Source of the DNA: Streptomyces aculeolatus
Lineage (GTDB): Bacteria > Actinomycetota > Actinomycetes > Streptomycetales > Streptomycetaceae
Direction of reading: 5' to 3'
DNA length: 64,000 nt
Assembly: GCF_020400605.1 (NCBI RefSeq)
Contig: NZ_JAINRD010000029.1
Span: forward strand, 40,912 to 104,911
Shown here: positions 7,042 through 13,784 of the stretch, in pieces
Numbering within the stretch: position 1 is the stretch's first letter
Layout of the letters: the number at the start of each line of letters is the position of its first letter
The notes under the pieces: generated by a model
Told to the model about the DNA's origin: nothing
Databases searched by the model: none
The model's input: only the letters and a program-made list of their open reading frames with translations
Position numbers and translations under genes: made by a program

Positions 7042-9018
7042 GTGGACACGACTCTGGACCCGTCCCCCCATCCGCAGGGAGGGTGGGGAGACCCCATGGT
7101 CGGGCAGATGCTCGACGGGCGCTACCGCGTCGACGCACGCATCGCCACCGGCGGCATGGCCACGGTCTACCGGGCGCTCGACACCCGGCTCGACCGGGTG
7201 CTGGCCGTCAAGGTCATGCACCCCTCGCTGGCCGCCGACCGCTCCTTCGTGCAGCGGTTCATCCTGGAGGCCAAGTCGGTCGCCGGGCTCGCCCACCCGA
7301 ACGTCGTGGGCGTCTACGACCAGGGCACCGACGGCCCGCACGTCTTCCTCGCCATGGAGTACGTCCCGGGCTGCACCCTGCGCGACGTGCTGAACGACCG
7401 CGGCGCCCTGCAGCCCCGGGCCGCGCTGGACATCCTGGAGCCCGTGCTCGCCGCGCTCGGCGCCGCGCACCGGGCCGGATTCGTCCACCGCGACATGAAG
7501 CCGGAGAACGTCCTCATCGGCGACGACGGCCGCGTCAAGGTCGCCGACTTCGGGCTCGTCCGCGCCGTGAACACCCACACCACCGCCTCCACCGGCACGG
7601 TGCTCGGCAGCGTGTCGTACCTGGCGCCCGAGCAGATCGAGCGCGGCGCCGTCGACCCGCGGGTCGACGTGTACGCCTGCGGCGTGATGCTCTACGAGAT
7701 GCTCACCGGCGCCAAGCCGCACGCCGGCGAGCATGCCGCGCACGTGCTCTACCAGCACCTGCACGAGGACGTCGAGCCGCCGTCCGCCGTCGTCCCGGGG
7801 CTGCCCGAGCAGCTGGACGACCTGGTCGCCACCGCCGCCGCGCGCAACCGGGACGCGCGCCCCGCGGACGCCGTCGAGCTGCTGTCCGCCGTACGCGCCG
7901 CCCGCGGGGAGCTGACCGACGCGGACCTGGACGCGGTGCCGCCGCAGGCCGTCGCCGAGGAGCGGATCGGCTCCGAGGACCGCACGGCCGTGGTGATGCC
8001 CGCCCCGGCGGGCACGCCGGGGCAGGAGCGGCTGAACGTCACCAGCGTGCTCCAGACGCCCGCCGCGGGGCCCGCGGACACCACCGCCGCGCCGCCGTCC
8101 GGCCCGCCCGCCGCGCCCGGCGCCCCCGGACAGCCGGGCCGCGCCAAGCCGCGGATCGGGCTGCTGGCGCTGCTGGCGGCGGTACTCGTGCTGGGCGTCG
8201 GCACGGGCGTCTGGTACATAAACTCCGGGCAGTTCACCAAGGTCCCCTTCGTGCTCGGCAAGACGGAGGCCGAGGCGCGGAGCATGCTCTCCGGCGAGGA
8301 CCTGGACACGGACGTCAAGGAGGACTTCAGCGACACCGTGAAGGCCGGCCTCGTCCTGCGCACCGACCCCGAGGGCGGCAGCCGCATCCGGCAGGGCGAC
8401 TCCGTGACGCTCGTGCTCTCCAAGGGCCCGGAGATGGTGGAGATCCCCGAGCTGTACGCGGTCCCCCTCGACGAGGCGAAGGACAAGCTCCGCGACGCGG
8501 GGCTGAAGCCGGGCGTGACACAGGAGGCGTTCAGCGAGGAGCTGCCCGTCGGGCGCGTGATCAGCACGAAGCCGGCGGACGGCGAGAAGATCAAGGCCGG
8601 CCGGGCGGTGGAGATGGTCGTCAGCCGCGGCGCGCCCATCGAGGTGCCGGACGTCGTCGGCGACGACCAGAGCGACGCCGCCGAGGAGCTGCGCGAGGAG
8701 GGGCTGACGGTCGAGGTCGCCCCGGAGACGGTGTACTCGGAGGAGGACGCCGGCACGGTCGCGGAGACCTCGCCGGAGCCGGGTGCCGAGCTGGGCGAGG
8801 GCGACAAGGTCACGCTGACGATCTCCAAGGGCCCCGAGCTGCTGGAGGTCCCGGACGTGGTCGACATGAACGTGGACGACGCCGAGCAGGCGCTCGAGGA
8901 CGCCGGCTTCAGCGTGGACGTGAACCAGATCTTCTTCGGCGACACCGTCTGGCGCCAGTCCCCCGACGGCGGCGACGACGCTCCGCGCGGCAGCGAGATC
9001 ACCCTCTGGGTGAGGTGA
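7042..9018 (+). CDS. PASTA-domain Ser/Thr protein kinase (PknB/PknL type)
   Basis: The 658-aa receptor kinase has a cytoplasmic kinase domain at about residues 28-290: ARIATGGMATVYRA, Lys in LAVKVMH, catalytic HRDMKPENVL, KVADFGLVR and SYLAPEQ. A 75-residue Pro/Ala linker leads to one membrane helix (LLALLAAVLVLGVGTGVWYI), then four external PASTA repeats (about 395-658), which in this family bind peptidoglycan fragments. The GTG at 7042 is favoured by a -10 box 7 nt upstream. It corresponds to the S. coelicolor kinase I recall as PkaF. The Rv2175c-like protein upstream is a candidate substrate. The nfo start follows after 1 bp. Confidence 0.95.
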   Translation: MDTTLDPSPHPQGGWGDPMVGQMLDGRYRVDARIATGGMATVYRALDTRLDRVLAVKVMHPSLAADRSFVQRFILEAKSVAGLAHPNVVGVYDQGTDGPHVFLAMEYVPGCTLRDVLNDRGALQPRAALDILEPVLAALGAAHRAGFVHRDMKPENVLIGDDGRVKVADFGLVRAVNTHTTASTGTVLGSVSYLAPEQIERGAVDPRVDVYACGVMLYEMLTGAKPHAGEHAAHVLYQHLHEDVEPPSAVVPGLPEQLDDLVATAAARNRDARPADAVELLSAVRAARGELTDADLDAVPPQAVAEERIGSEDRTAVVMPAPAGTPGQERLNVTSVLQTPAAGPADTTAAPPSGPPAAPGAPGQPGRAKPRIGLLALLAAVLVLGVGTGVWYINSGQFTKVPFVLGKTEAEARSMLSGEDLDTDVKEDFSDTVKAGLVLRTDPEGGSRIRQGDSVTLVLSKGPEMVEIPELYAVPLDEAKDKLRDAGLKPGVTQEAFSEELPVGRVISTKPADGEKIKAGRAVEMVVSRGAPIEVPDVVGDDQSDAAEELREEGLTVEVAPETVYSEEDAGTVAETSPEPGAELGEGDKVTLTISKGPELLEVPDVVDMNVDDAEQALEDAGFSVDVNQIFFGDTVWRQSPDGGDDAPRGSEITLWVR

Positions 9019-9019
9019 C

Positions 9020-9946
9020 GTGTCCTCCCGTACGGCCCCCGCACCCCCCTCCGACCAGCCGGCCGCCCGTACCCGCAACCCCGTCGGCAGCCATGTGCCC
9101 GTCGCCGGCGGCCTGGCCGCGAAGGGCCTCGCGCACGCGCGCCGGATCGGCGCGGAGGCCGTCCAGGTCTTCGTCGCCAACGCCCGCGGCTGGGCGACGC
9201 CGCCGGGCGACCCGGCGCAGGACGAGGAGTTCCGGCGGCGCTGCACCGAGGACGGCATCCCGGTGTACGTGCACGCCCCGTACCTGATCAACCTCGGCTC
9301 GCACACCCCGGCCACCGCGGCGAACTCCGTCACCTCGCTCCGGCACTCGCTGCGCCGCGGCCGGGCGATCGGCGCCCGCGGCGTCGTGGTCCACACCGGC
9401 TCGGCGACCGGCGGGCGGGACCGCGACACCGCGCTCGCGCAGGTACGGGAGCTGACGCTGCCGCTCCTCGACGAGCTGGCCGACGACCCCGGGGCGCCCG
9501 AGCTGCTGCTGGAGCCGACCGCGGGGCAGGGCTTCTCGCTCTGCTCCCGGCTGCCGGAGCTGGGCGCCTATCTGGACCTGCTGGACCGGCACCCGCGGCT
9601 CGGGGTCTGCCTCGACACCTGCCACGTCTTCGCCGCGGGGCACGACCTGGCGGCGGGCGGCGGGGCGAAGCAGGTGCTCGACGAGCTGGTGGAGGTGGCG
9701 GGTCCCGGGCGGCTGCGGCTCCTGCACGCGAACGACTCCAAGGCCGCGGCCGGCTCGCGCCTGGACCGGCACGAGAACATCGGCGCGGGGCGGATCGGGG
9801 CCGACCCGTTCCGCGAGCTGCTCCGGCACCCGGCGATGGCGGGCGTACCGCTGATCATCGAAACCCCCGGCGGCGGTCCCGAGGGCCGGAAGGCGGCGGC
9901 GGACATCGCCCTGCTGAAGGAGCTGCGGGAGCCCGCCGGGGCGTAG
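9020..9946 (+). CDS. nfo: Endonuclease IV (AP endonuclease)
   Basis: The 308-aa zinc-dependent TIM-barrel enzyme cuts DNA at abasic sites in base-excision repair. After a short leader come VGSHVPVAGGL, VYVHAPYLINLGS, GVVVHTGSATG, LLLEPTAGQG, LGVCLDTCHVFAAGHD and HANDSKAAAGSRLDRHENIG, which carry the metal-binding His, Glu and Asp residues in family order. PLIIETP holds the last Glu. The GTG at 9020 begins 1 bp after the kinase stop, so the two genes are probably cotranscribed and coupled. Confidence 0.94.
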   Translation: MSSRTAPAPPSDQPAARTRNPVGSHVPVAGGLAAKGLAHARRIGAEAVQVFVANARGWATPPGDPAQDEEFRRRCTEDGIPVYVHAPYLINLGSHTPATAANSVTSLRHSLRRGRAIGARGVVVHTGSATGGRDRDTALAQVRELTLPLLDELADDPGAPELLLEPTAGQGFSLCSRLPELGAYLDLLDRHPRLGVCLDTCHVFAAGHDLAAGGGAKQVLDELVEVAGPGRLRLLHANDSKAAAGSRLDRHENIGAGRIGADPFRELLRHPAMAGVPLIIETPGGGPEGRKAAADIALLKELREPAGA

Positions 9947-9969
9947 GACGGGCGAGGAGCTGTCATCGG

Positions 9970-10485
9970 ATGTCACGGATGTACGTGAACTGTTCGCGCC
10001 GCCGGCTCGCCGGCTGGGCCGTCGTCGCCGCGCTGCTCACCGCGGTCGGCTGCTCCGGGCGGGCGGACGGGGCGACCGTGACGGTCCCCGGCCCGTCGCC
10101 GGCGGTCACGAAGGTGTGCCGGAAGCTGGACCGGGCGCTGCCCGCCACGGTGGACGGGCTGGACCGCCGGGATCCCGCGCCCGCCTCCGCGCTGACCGCG
10201 GGCTGGGGCAGCCCGGTGGTCATCCTGCGCTGCGGTGTCCAGCGGCCGCCGAAGATGCTCGACCCCGCGGTCTCCCGGGGCAAGGACCCCGATGCGGTGG
10301 CCGGCGAGGTGGACGGCGTCGGCTGGCTGATGGAGCAGCAGGACGACGGCGTGCACCGCTTCACCACCGCCAACCGGATCGGGTACGTCGAGGTCAGGGT
10401 GCCCGGGGACCGGGACAGCTCCGCGGTCCTGGTCGAGTTGGCCGACGCCATCAAGCGGACGGTCCCGGAAGGCATCGCCGACTGA
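9970..10485 (+). CDS. DUF3515 lipoprotein
   Basis: The 171-aa product has a basic N-terminus, a hydrophobic signal segment and a lipobox ending LLTAVGC at about residues 22-28, so it is a predicted lipoprotein. The mature part contains ALPATVDG, WGSPVVILRCGVQRP and VDGVGWLMEQQ, typical of the DUF3515 family, whose function I do not know. GAGGAG precedes the ATG at 9970; a second ATG at 9979 is possible. It follows nfo by 23 bp and is convergent with the molybdopterin enzyme, with only 4 bp between stops. Confidence 0.82.
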   Translation: MSRMYVNCSRRRLAGWAVVAALLTAVGCSGRADGATVTVPGPSPAVTKVCRKLDRALPATVDGLDRRDPAPASALTAGWGSPVVILRCGVQRPPKMLDPAVSRGKDPDAVAGEVDGVGWLMEQQDDGVHRFTTANRIGYVEVRVPGDRDSSAVLVELADAIKRTVPEGIAD

Positions 10486-10489
10486 GTAC

Positions 10490-11104
10490 TCAGAGATCCG
10501 GCCCGTCGCCGGGCTCCTCCTGGTACGAGTAGCGCTGCTCGCGCCACGGGTCGCCGACGTTGTGGTAGCCGCGCTCCTCCCAGAAGCCGCGGCGGTCGGC
10601 CGTCATGTACTCCACGCCCCGCACCCACTTCGGGCCCTTCCAGGCGTACAGGTGCGGCACCACGAGCCGGACCGGGAAGCCGTGCTCGGCGGTCAGCGGC
10701 TCGCCGTCCTTGTGGGTGGCGAAGATCGTCCGTTCGTCGGCGAAGTCCGCCAGCCGCAGGTTGGAGCTGAAGCCGTACTCCGCCCACACCATCACGTGCG
10801 TGACCCCGGGCGCGGGCGGCGCCAGCTCCAGCAGCGTACGGGCCCTGACCCCGCCCCACTCGGCGCCGAGCATGCTGAACTTCGTCACGCAGTGCAGGTC
10901 GCCGACCACGGTCGTATACGGCAGGGCGGTGAACTCGTCGTGGGTGAGGGACCGTTTCGCCCCGTCCGCCGTGGCCCCGAAGACCTGGAGTTCCCAGCGG
11001 TCGGGCTTGAACCGCGGCACCGGGCCGTAGTGCGTCACGGGCCAGCCGCGCTGCAGCCGCTGGCCAGGAGGCAGGTCCCCCTCGTGCCGCTCCGACTGAC
11101 CCAT
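10490..11104 (-). CDS. Sulfite-oxidase-like molybdopterin oxidoreductase, cytoplasmic
   Basis: The 204-aa product is a single molybdopterin domain of the sulfite oxidase/MsrP fold. VVGDLHCVTKFSMLGAEW contains the Cys expected to bind molybdenum; VMVWAEYGFSSNLRL, GFPVRLVVPHLYAWKGPKW and VRGVEYM follow in family order. It has no Tat or Sec signal and lacks the C-terminal dimerisation domain of true sulfite oxidases, so it should act in the cytoplasm. Substrate unknown. The ATG at 11104 diverges from bfr. Confidence 0.87.
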   Translation of the reverse strand: MGQSERHEGDLPPGQRLQRGWPVTHYGPVPRFKPDRWELQVFGATADGAKRSLTHDEFTALPYTTVVGDLHCVTKFSMLGAEWGGVRARTLLELAPPAPGVTHVMVWAEYGFSSNLRLADFADERTIFATHKDGEPLTAEHGFPVRLVVPHLYAWKGPKWVRGVEYMTADRRGFWEERGYHNVGDPWREQRYSYQEEPGDGPDL

Positions 11105-11262
11105 GACCCCATGGTGGCAGACGCTTGCGCATGGTCATGACCGGGGGCGCCCCGGGCCTGATGAGGGCAACCCGGATAAGCCTGCACTTACTGGATCGTC
11201 CGGGGCCTGTGGTGCGAGGATGCGCCTGACCTGCCCGACCCACGTGGAGAGGAGTCCCGGCT

Positions 11263-11745
11263 ATGCAGGGCGACCCCGAGGTGCTGGAATTCCTGAACGA
11301 GCAGCTCACTGCCGAGCTGACGGCGATCAACCAGTACTTCCTGCACGCGAAGATGCAGGAGAACTTCGGCTGGACGAAGCTGGCGAAGTACACCAGGTCC
11401 GAGTCGTTCGACGAGATGAAGCACGCGGAGATCCTGACGGACCGCATCCTGCTGCTGGACGGGCTGCCGAACTACCAGCGCCTCTTCCACGTCCGGGTCG
11501 GGCAGACGGTCACCGAGATGTTCCAGGCAGACCGGCAGATCGAGGTGGAGGCGATCGACCGGCTCCGCCGCGGGGCCGAGCTGATGCGCGCCAAGAGCGA
11601 CATCACGTCGGCGAACATCTTCGAGTCGATCCTGGAGGACGAGGAGCACCACATCGACTACCTCGACACCCAGCTCGACCTGATCGAGAAGCTCGGCGAG
11701 CCGCTGTACATCGCGCAGCAGATCGAACAGCCGGACGAGCCGTGA
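11263..11745 (+). CDS. bfr: Bacterioferritin
   Basis: The 160-aa iron-storage protein has all ferroxidase-centre residues: Glu in NEQLTAELTAINQYF, Glu and His in FDEMKHAE, Glu in IEVEAID, and Glu and His in LEDEEHHIDYL. The Met in DEMKHAE is the expected haem ligand. Length matches the 24-mer subunit. GAGAGGAG precedes the ATG at 11263. It is convergent with bfd, whose product is expected to release iron from it; only 1 bp separates the two stops. I see no good iron box in its own upstream region. Confidence 0.96.
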   Translation: MQGDPEVLEFLNEQLTAELTAINQYFLHAKMQENFGWTKLAKYTRSESFDEMKHAEILTDRILLLDGLPNYQRLFHVRVGQTVTEMFQADRQIEVEAIDRLRRGAELMRAKSDITSANIFESILEDEEHHIDYLDTQLDLIEKLGEPLYIAQQIEQPDEP

Positions 11746-11746
11746 G

Positions 11747-12055
11747 TCAGGCGGCGTCCGCGGCGGCCACGGGCGTCGGAGCCGCTACGGGATCCACAGG
11801 CACCGGGCCCGAGGCGGCCACGGGCACCGGCAGCGCCTCGTCATCGCTCCCGGCCGCCGGCCGACGGCCCTCCAGCAGTTCGCGGCGGGCGCAGTCGGCG
11901 CCGCGGCCGAGCAGCGCCTGGATCCGGCGTACGCACCCGCCGCAGTCCGTGCCCGCCTTGCACTCCGAGGCGATCTGACGGGGGGTGCAGCGCCCGGCCG
12001 AGGCGTGCAGGCGCACCTGCTCCTCGGTGATGCCGAAGCACGAGCACACGAACAC
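11747..12055 (-). CDS. bfd: Bacterioferritin-associated ferredoxin
   Basis: The 102-aa product begins with the [2Fe-2S] domain: FVCSCFG and CKAGTDCGGCVRR supply the four cysteines in Cys-x-Cys and Cys-x4-Cys-type spacing. In better known systems Bfd gives electrons to bacterioferritin so ferric iron can be mobilised. The Ala/Pro/Val-rich tail of about 40 residues is an extension beyond the usual 60-70 aa protein. The start is the GTG at 12055. An iron box lies 23 bp upstream, so it should be induced when iron is scarce. Confidence 0.93.
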   Translation of the reverse strand: MFVCSCFGITEEQVRLHASAGRCTPRQIASECKAGTDCGGCVRRIQALLGRGADCARRELLEGRRPAAGSDDEALPVPVAASGPVPVDPVAAPTPVAAADAA

Positions 12056-12077
12056 GCGAACCCCCGGGTCGGGACGA

Positions 12078-12096
12078 TTAGGTAACCCTAACCTTA
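12078..12096 (-). promoter_or_regulatory. Iron box (DmdR/IdeR-type operator) upstream of bfd
   Basis: Read on the minus strand, the 19 bases match an IdeR/DmdR1 site of the form TTAGGTTAGGCTAACCTAA at 16 positions by my count; ACCTAA/TTAGGT and AACCT/AGGTT halves are visible. It contains TAGGGT, which could be the -10 of the bfd promoter, so iron-loaded repressor would block polymerase. Spacing to the GTG at 12055 fits. Confidence 0.83.
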
Positions 12097-12162
12097 CCCG
12101 GCCCGGGGGTGCCGTGAAAGAGGCGTCCTGCCGTGACCTGCGTTACGCCGCGGACGGCCGGC

Positions 12163-13524
12163 TCACTGGTCCCGGTACATCTCCGCGACCAGGAACGCCA
12201 GGTCGAGCGACTGGCTGCGGTTGAGCCGCGGGTCGCACGCCGTCTCGTAGCGCTGGTGCAGGTCGTCGACGAAGATCTCGTCCCCGCCGCCCACGCACTC
12301 GGTCACGTCGTCGCCGGTCAGCTCCACGTGGATGCCGCCGGGGTGGGTGCCGAGCGCCTTGTGCACCTCGAAGAAGCCCTTGACCTCGTCGAGCACGTCG
12401 TCGAAGCGGCGCGTCTTGTGGCCGGAGGCCGCCTCGAAGGTGTTGCCGTGCATCGGGTCGGAGACCCACGCCACCTGGGCGCCGGCGGCCGTGACCTTCT
12501 CCACCAGCACGGGCAGCCGGTCGCGCACCTTGTCGGCGCCCATCCGGCTGACGAACGTCAGCCGCCCCGGGATCCGCTCCGGGTCGAGGCGGTCGATCAG
12601 CGCGAGCGCCTCCTCCGGCGTGGTCGTCGGGCCCAGCTTCACGCCGATGGGGTTGCTGATCCGGGAGGCGAACTCGATGTGCGCGTGGTCGAGCTGCCGG
12701 GTGCGCTCGCCGATCCAGACCATGTGGCCCGAGACGTCGTAGAGCTTGCCGGTGCGCGAGTCGGTGCGGGTCAGCGCCGACTCGTAGTCGAGGATCAGCG
12801 CCTCGTGCGAGGAGAAGAACTCGACGGTCTTGAACTCCTCCGGGTCCACGCCGCAGGCGTGCATGAAGCTCATCGCCCGGTCGATCTCGCGGGCCAGCGC
12901 CTCGTACCGCTGGCCGGAGGGCGAGGAGCGGACGAAGTCCTGGTTCCAGGCGTGCACCTGGCGCAGGTGGGCGTACCCGCCGGTGGTGAAGGCGCGCACC
13001 AGGTTCAGCGTGGCCGCCGAGGCGTGGTACATCCGCTTCAGCCGCTCGGGGTCCGGCCTGCGGGACTCGGGGGTGAACTCGAAGCCGTTGACGGAGTCGC
13101 CCCGGTAGACGGGCAGGGTGACGCCGTCGCGGGTCTCGGTGGGCTTGGAGCGGGGCTTGGAGTACTGCCCGGCGATCCGGCCGACCTTGACGACGGGGAC
13201 GGAAGCGGCGTACGTGAGCACGGCGCTCATCTGCAGCAGCGTCTTCAGCTTGTTCCTGATGTGCTCGGCCGAGACCGCGTCGAACGCCTCCGCGCAGTCA
13301 CCGCCCTGCAGCAGGAACGCCTCGCCCCGGGCGACCGCGCCCAGTTGGTCGCGCAGTTGGTCGCACTCGCCGGCGAAGACCAGCGGCGGATACGACTGCA
13401 GCTCCGCGGTCACGTCGCGCAGAGCCGCGGGGTCCGGCCAGTCGGGCTGCTGCGCCGCGGGCAGGTCGCGCCAGGTCTGGGGGATTCCGGCGGCGCTCGT
13501 GGCGGGTTCGGCGTTGACAGTCAC
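12163..13524 (-). CDS. aroH: 3-deoxy-7-phosphoheptulonate synthase, class II
   Basis: The 453-aa plant/actinobacterial type II DAHP synthase condenses PEP and erythrose-4-phosphate, the first step of the shikimate pathway. WRDLPAAQQPDWPD, FLLQGGDCAEAF, VPVVKVGRIAGQYSKPRS, MVWIGERTRQLDHAH, SNPIGVKLGPTT and WVSDPMHGNT are family signatures that hold the metal- and substrate-binding residues. An upstream in-frame extension exists, but the GTG at 13524 has a -10 box (TAATCT) ending 7 nt before it and gives the family length, so a leaderless start is likely. It diverges from the trp leader and trpEG, which use its product. Confidence 0.95.
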   Translation of the reverse strand: MTVNAEPATSAAGIPQTWRDLPAAQQPDWPDPAALRDVTAELQSYPPLVFAGECDQLRDQLGAVARGEAFLLQGGDCAEAFDAVSAEHIRNKLKTLLQMSAVLTYAASVPVVKVGRIAGQYSKPRSKPTETRDGVTLPVYRGDSVNGFEFTPESRRPDPERLKRMYHASAATLNLVRAFTTGGYAHLRQVHAWNQDFVRSSPSGQRYEALAREIDRAMSFMHACGVDPEEFKTVEFFSSHEALILDYESALTRTDSRTGKLYDVSGHMVWIGERTRQLDHAHIEFASRISNPIGVKLGPTTTPEEALALIDRLDPERIPGRLTFVSRMGADKVRDRLPVLVEKVTAAGAQVAWVSDPMHGNTFEAASGHKTRRFDDVLDEVKGFFEVHKALGTHPGGIHVELTGDDVTECVGGGDEIFVDDLHQRYETACDPRLNRSQSLDLAFLVAEMYRDQ

Positions 13525-13531
13525 GGATCCA

Positions 13532-13537
13532 AGATTA
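13532..13537 (-). promoter_or_regulatory. -10 box TAATCT predicting leaderless DAHP synthase mRNA
   Basis: On the minus strand TAATCT is followed by 7 nt and then the GTG at 13524, with no ribosome site between. No convincing -35 element is visible. Confidence 0.55.
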
Positions 13538-13619
13538 CGGGTTCGCCCGCACTGCCCCGGCCGGTGACCGACAGATGAGACGGAGCAGACAGTGAGCGGT
13601 GGGACGCGCCGCGGTCGGC

Positions 13620-13625
13620 TAGGGT
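13620..13625 (+). promoter_or_regulatory. -10 box TAGGGT of the trp leader
   Basis: TAGGGT is followed by 7 nt and then the ATG of the leader peptide at 13633. Transcription should start at that ATG, giving a leaderless leader ORF. Confidence 0.6.
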
Positions 13626-13632
13626 GTGCGCC

Positions 13633-13689
13633 ATGTACGCGCTCGATGCCCGCACCTGGTGGTGGCCCGTCCAACCGGCGGCCACCTGA
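13633..13689 (+). CDS. trpL: Tryptophan attenuator leader peptide
   Basis: A short ORF encodes an 18-aa peptide, MYALDARTWWWPVQPAAT, with three consecutive Trp codons. It ends 25 bp before a strong hairpin and 95 bp before the anthranilate synthase start. Ribosome stalling at the Trp codons when charged tRNA-Trp is scarce would alter folding downstream, the classic attenuation layout. A Trp attenuator is known for an anthranilate synthase gene of Streptomyces venezuelae. A -10 box 7 nt before the ATG implies leaderless translation. Confidence 0.9.
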   Translation: MYALDARTWWWPVQPAAT

Positions 13690-13714
13690 TCTCGCGTACC
13701 CACGAATTCTCCGC

Positions 13715-13739
13715 GAAGGCCGCCCGAGGGGCGGCCTTC
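13715..13739 (+). terminator. trp attenuator hairpin
   Basis: GAAGGCCGCCC (13715-13725) pairs perfectly with GGGCGGCCTTC (13729-13739) around a 3-nt loop. A short T-rich ggtgttt follows. It sits between the Trp leader peptide and trpEG and is the likely terminator of the attenuator. Confidence 0.85.
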
Positions 13740-13784
13740 GGTGTTTCCGCGGGTCGGTCCCTCCGTCGCAGGAAGGACCCATCC

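Noticed and set aside
5605..9429. Minus-strand open frame of over 1200 codons across thiS, thiG and the kinase
   Set aside because: It is a shadow of well supported plus-strand genes with family motifs; composition is His/Gly/Arg-rich noise.
11105..11262. Iron box upstream of bfr
   Set aside because: ggataagcctgcactta has weak resemblance to half of a site but too many mismatches to the 19-bp consensus.
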